From: CAWEDP01 sp963807925 | GTDB taxonomy: Bacteria > Acidobacteriota > Vicinamibacteria > Vicinamibacterales > CAVVIG01 | Reading direction: 5' to 3' | Length of the DNA: 64,000 nt | NCBI GenBank assembly: GCA_963807925.1 | Contig: CAWEDP010000004.1 | Coordinates: forward strand, 129,632 to 193,631 | Part shown: positions 61,499 to 64,000 of the stretch, piece by piece | Position numbering within the stretch: the stretch's first letter is position 1 | How the letters are laid out: every line of letters starts with the position of its first letter | Notes under the pieces: model-generated | The model's input: the letters and a program-made list of their open reading frames with translations, nothing else | Told to the model about the DNA's origin: nothing | The model's database searches: none | Position numbers and translations under genes: made by a program

Positions 61499-62536
61499 AT
61501 GACTGAGCGGGTGTTCGGCATGGCGGCTGTGGTGGCCATCGCGTCGGCGGCGCTGACCGGCGTCCGCGCGAGCGGACAGACGGCAACCGCTGGGTCCGGT
61601 ACGTCCAGATCGGCCGCGAAGCGCTGGACCGTCCGGACGCCGTGGGGCGATCCGGATCTGCAGGGCACCTGGACCAGCGACAGCGAGAACGGTGTGCCAT
61701 TCGAGCGGCCCGAGCAGTTTGCCGGCCAGGCGACCGTCGCCGGCGAGGAGCTCGATCAGCTGCTCGAGCAGCGGGCGGCGCAGCGCAGCCAGAGCGCGCC
61801 GTTGGCCGGTGGTGTCACGGGCGCCGGTCCGACACATTGGTACGAGAATTGGGGCGCGAAATCGGCGCGTACGTCGATGGTGATCGATCCGGCTGATGGC
61901 CGGGTGCCGCCGCTGACGCGCGAGGCCCAGGATCGCGCGGCGGCGCGCACCGCGGCGCGCGCCGGGCGCGGCCCCGCCGACTCGTACGAAGACCGGAGCC
62001 TGTGGGACCGCTGCATCACGCGCGGCGTGCCGAACGTGATGTTCCCGACCATCTACAACAACAACTCGCGAATCGTCCAGGGCCCCGGCTACGTCGCGCT
62101 GACCTACGAGATGATTCACGAGACGCGGATCATCCCGCTCGACGGCCGGCCGCACCTCAACGGCCGGGTGCGCGGGTATCTCGGCGACGCGCGCGGCCAC
62201 TGGGAAGGCGGCGCGCTGGTCGTCGACACGACGAACTTCAGCCAGAAGACGAACTATCGCGGTTCGGGTGAGACGCTCCACCTGATCGAGCGCTTCACTC
62301 GCATCGACGCCGGCACGCTCCGGTACGAAGTCACGATCGACGATCCCCATACGTTCACGCGGCCGTGGACCGCCGCGCTGAACCTGACGCCTCAGGCCGA
62401 CCTGTTCGAGTACGCGTGCCACGAAGGGAACTACGGACTGCACAACATCCTGACCGCGGGGCGCGCGGAGGACAAGGCGGCAGCCGAGAGCGGACGCGCG
62501 CCGAGCCAGGTTGACACCCGCGGAGAAGAGCGTTAG
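61499..62536 (+). CDS. Secreted family of unknown function, subtype 1
   Basis: The 345-residue protein has a signal peptide (MTERVFGMAAVVAIASAALT, then GVRASGQ), GDPDLQGTWTSDSENGVPFE, a helical Arg/Ala-rich region and the signature IIPLDGRPHLNG, GHWEGGALVVDTTNFSQKTN and HLIERFTRIDAG. TIDDPHTFTRPW and LFEYACHEGNYGLHNILTAG close it. It is clearly the closest relative of the gene at 38550, about 23 kb away. GAGGAG precedes the ATG at 61499; an in-frame ATG at 61469 would put ten residues before the signal. The TonB receptor gene starts 55 bases after its stop, and the two may be coexpressed. Confidence 0.8.
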   Translation: MTERVFGMAAVVAIASAALTGVRASGQTATAGSGTSRSAAKRWTVRTPWGDPDLQGTWTSDSENGVPFERPEQFAGQATVAGEELDQLLEQRAAQRSQSAPLAGGVTGAGPTHWYENWGAKSARTSMVIDPADGRVPPLTREAQDRAAARTAARAGRGPADSYEDRSLWDRCITRGVPNVMFPTIYNNNSRIVQGPGYVALTYEMIHETRIIPLDGRPHLNGRVRGYLGDARGHWEGGALVVDTTNFSQKTNYRGSGETLHLIERFTRIDAGTLRYEVTIDDPHTFTRPWTAALNLTPQADLFEYACHEGNYGLHNILTAGRAEDKAAAESGRAPSQVDTRGEER

Positions 62537-62539
62537 CGT
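62511..62539 (+). promoter_or_regulatory. Promoter of the TonB-dependent receptor gene
   Basis: TTGACA at 62511-62516 and TAGCGT at 62534-62539 are 17 bases apart and overlap the end of the upstream gene, 53 bases before the ATG at 62592. The receptor may thus be expressed independently of the upstream gene. Confidence 0.45.
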
Positions 62540-62591
62540 CCGGCATCCGGGGCCGCCCGGGTGCCGGAACAGCCCGAACTGGAGGAACGGC

Positions 62592-64000
62592 ATGAGAAGA
62601 GTCTTCGTGCATGTCGGCGCAGCCCTGCTCTGCGCCGTGCTGACGCCGGCGGCGGCGCGTGCTCAGGCATCCATCGCCGGCGTCGTCAAGGACTCGTCAG
62701 GGGCGGTGCTGCCGGGCGTGATGGTGGAAGCGTCGAGCCCGGCGCTGATCGAGAAGGTGCGCTCGGTCGTCACCGATGGCACGGGCCAATACAAGATCGT
62801 CGACCTGCGGCCCGGCACCTACGAGGTGACCTTCACGCTCTCCGGCTTCAACGCCGTGAAGCGCGAGGGCATCGAGCTGACCGGGTCGTTCAACGCCACG
62901 GTGAACGCGGAGCTGAAGGTGGGCGCGGTCACCGAGACGATCACGGTGTCCGGCGAGACGCCGATCGTCGACGTGCAGAGCGCGACGCGCCAGCAGACGC
63001 TGAACAACGACGTCATCAGCGCGATCCCCGGCGCGAAGATCTACACGGCGATCATGAACCTGGTGCCGGGCGTGACGGCATCGGGTACCAACGACGTGGG
63101 CGGCATCTCGGGGCCCCTCGTCGTCACCTTCGCCGTGCACGGCGGCCGCGGCAACGAAGGGCGGCTGCAGGTGGACGGCATCGGAGTCGGGGCGGCGCTG
63201 AACGGCAGCGGCACCGGCTACTACGTCACCGACATCGGGAACGCGCAGGAGGTGACGGTCAGCACTTCCGGCGGCCTGGGCGAAGCCGAAGTCGGCGGGC
63301 CGTACATGAACGTCGTGCCGCGGCAGGGCGGCAACACCGTCAAGGGGACCTTCTTCGCCAACGGCGCGAGCGAGGCCTTCGGCGGCAACAATCTCGATCC
63401 GGCGCTGACCGCCGTGGGCGTCCGCGCCGGCAACACCCTCCTCAAGATCTGGGACGTCAACGGCGTCATCGGCGGCCCAATCGCGAAGGACCGGCTGTGG
63501 TACTTCGGCGGCGCGCGCCACCAGGGCAACCGCAAGCAGGTGTCCGGGATGTTCAGCAACGTCTACGCGGGCGATCCGGCCAAGTGGACCTACCTCGCCG
63601 ACCCCAACGCGCCCGCCCAGGACGACGGGACGTGGAAGAGCGTTCACGGGCGCCTCACCTGGCAGGCCTCGGCGCGCAATAAGCTCGGCTTCTTCTGGGA
63701 TCGTCAGAGCACGTGCACGTCGTGCATCTCGGGCGGCAATGCCACGACGTCGCCCGAAGCGGCGTCCACCGGCGACGGCATTCCACTGCACGTGCAGCAG
63801 ATCACGTGGACCTCGCCGACGACCAACAAGCTGCTGCTCGAAGCCGGCGTCGGGACGTACCTGACGACGTGGGGCGGCCGCGAACGGCCCGGTAACCCAA
63901 CGCACGATCTCACCCGGGTCGTCGAGCAGTGCACGGCCGGGTGTCCGGTGAACGGCAACATCGCCGGCCTGACCTATCGGGCGACGAACTGGGCGAGCGA
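62592..64000 (+). CDS. TonB-dependent receptor with carboxypeptidase-regulatory-like N-terminus, 3' end outside the window
   Basis: The frame is open from ATG 62592 to the end of the window (469 codons) and is the first part of a much larger protein. GGAGG lies six bases before the start. After a signal peptide (about residues 1-25) comes a carboxypeptidase-regulatory-like Ig domain: ASIAGVVKDSSGAVLPGVMV, TDGTGQYKIVDLRPGTYEVT and LSGFNAVKREGIEL. A plug domain follows with VGAVTETITVSGETPIVDVQ, FAVHGGRGNEGRLQVDGI and GGEAEVGGP-like GLGEAEVGGPYMN. This is the Oar-like type expanded in Acidobacteriota. These receptors import large substrates across the outer membrane with TonB energy. The substrate is unknown. 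Confidence 0.93.
   Translation, partial: MRRVFVHVGAALLCAVLTPAAARAQASIAGVVKDSSGAVLPGVMVEASSPALIEKVRSVVTDGTGQYKIVDLRPGTYEVTFTLSGFNAVKREGIELTGSFNATVNAELKVGAVTETITVSGETPIVDVQSATRQQTLNNDVISAIPGAKIYTAIMNLVPGVTASGTNDVGGISGPLVVTFAVHGGRGNEGRLQVDGIGVGAALNGSGTGYYVTDIGNAQEVTVSTSGGLGEAEVGGPYMNVVPRQGGNTVKGTFFANGASEAFGGNNLDPALTAVGVRAGNTLLKIWDVNGVIGGPIAKDRLWYFGGARHQGNRKQVSGMFSNVYAGDPAKWTYLADPNAPAQDDGTWKSVHGRLTWQASARNKLGFFWDRQSTCTSCISGGNATTSPEAASTGDGIPLHVQQITWTSPTTNKLLLEAGVGTYLTTWGGRERPGNPTHDLTRVVEQCTAGCPVNGNIAGLTYRATNWAS

Overview
The window looks like chromosomal DNA of a soil Acidobacteriota, most likely class Vicinamibacteria. The GC content is high throughout. Several families typical of that phylum occur together: an acidobacterial VWFA-type secreted protein, two DUF6152 proteins, a CRTAC1/UnbV repeat protein, a TonB-dependent receptor with a carboxypeptidase-regulatory-like N-terminus, and six members of an expanded secreted family of unknown function. 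The taxonomic call is an inference from gene content. No rRNA, tRNA, CRISPR array, transposase or prophage was seen.

Layout. 1-2607: end of an NRAMP transporter, mscL, a frameshifted lipoprotein and a small membrane protein. 2614-9654: a minus-strand aerobic benzoyl-CoA (box) operon (boxC, boxB, UPF0173 hydrolase, aldehyde dehydrogenase, DUF5996) facing a TetR regulator across a palindromic operator. 9715-16700: lipA, then the pyruvate dehydrogenase operon aceE-aceF-lpd on the minus strand. 17020-22068: family-5 uracil-DNA glycosylase, a glycerophosphodiesterase, and a MoxR/chelatase-type AAA+ ATPase, VWA and LON-domain trio. 22093-26525: YpdA-like reductase, CoA-transferase, enoyl-CoA hydratase and an MFS carrier. 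26613-33839: secreted metallo-beta-lactamase-fold proteins, a signal-peptide-bearing methyltransferase, a GH13 enzyme, a VWFA protein, DUF6152 and an AEC carrier. 33857-37663: NarL-type two-component system followed by a CRTAC1 protein. 38099-43602: secreted proteins and a diheme cytochrome. 43616-50795: a minus-strand operon for 4,5-cleavage of protocatechuate or gallate. 50897-64000: OFA carrier, membrane patatin, serine hydrolase, more members of the secreted family, a FixL/FixJ-like system and the start of a TonB-dependent receptor.

How the genes work together. The box operon and the lig-type operon are two routes of aerobic aromatic catabolism that feed acyl-CoA, pyruvate and oxaloacetate into central metabolism, where the lipoylated pyruvate dehydrogenase acts. 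The lig-type operon holds recognisable LigC, LigJ and LigK homologues and a dioxygenase with LigB and LigA domains fused. No recognisable LigI lactonase is present; a DUF6282 amidohydrolase-like gene sits at the operon head instead and is the best candidate for that step. The least understood part is the secreted family: six copies in three subtypes (38550, 39606, 42703, 56237, 57225 and 61499), next to DUF6152, cytochrome c, metallo-beta-lactamase-fold proteins and a TonB receptor.

Two genes carry apparent single-base frameshifts (near 2160 and 50114), which may be real or assembly errors. Several genes have a -10-like hexamer only 5-9 bases before the start codon and no Shine-Dalgarno sequence, which suggests leaderless transcripts.
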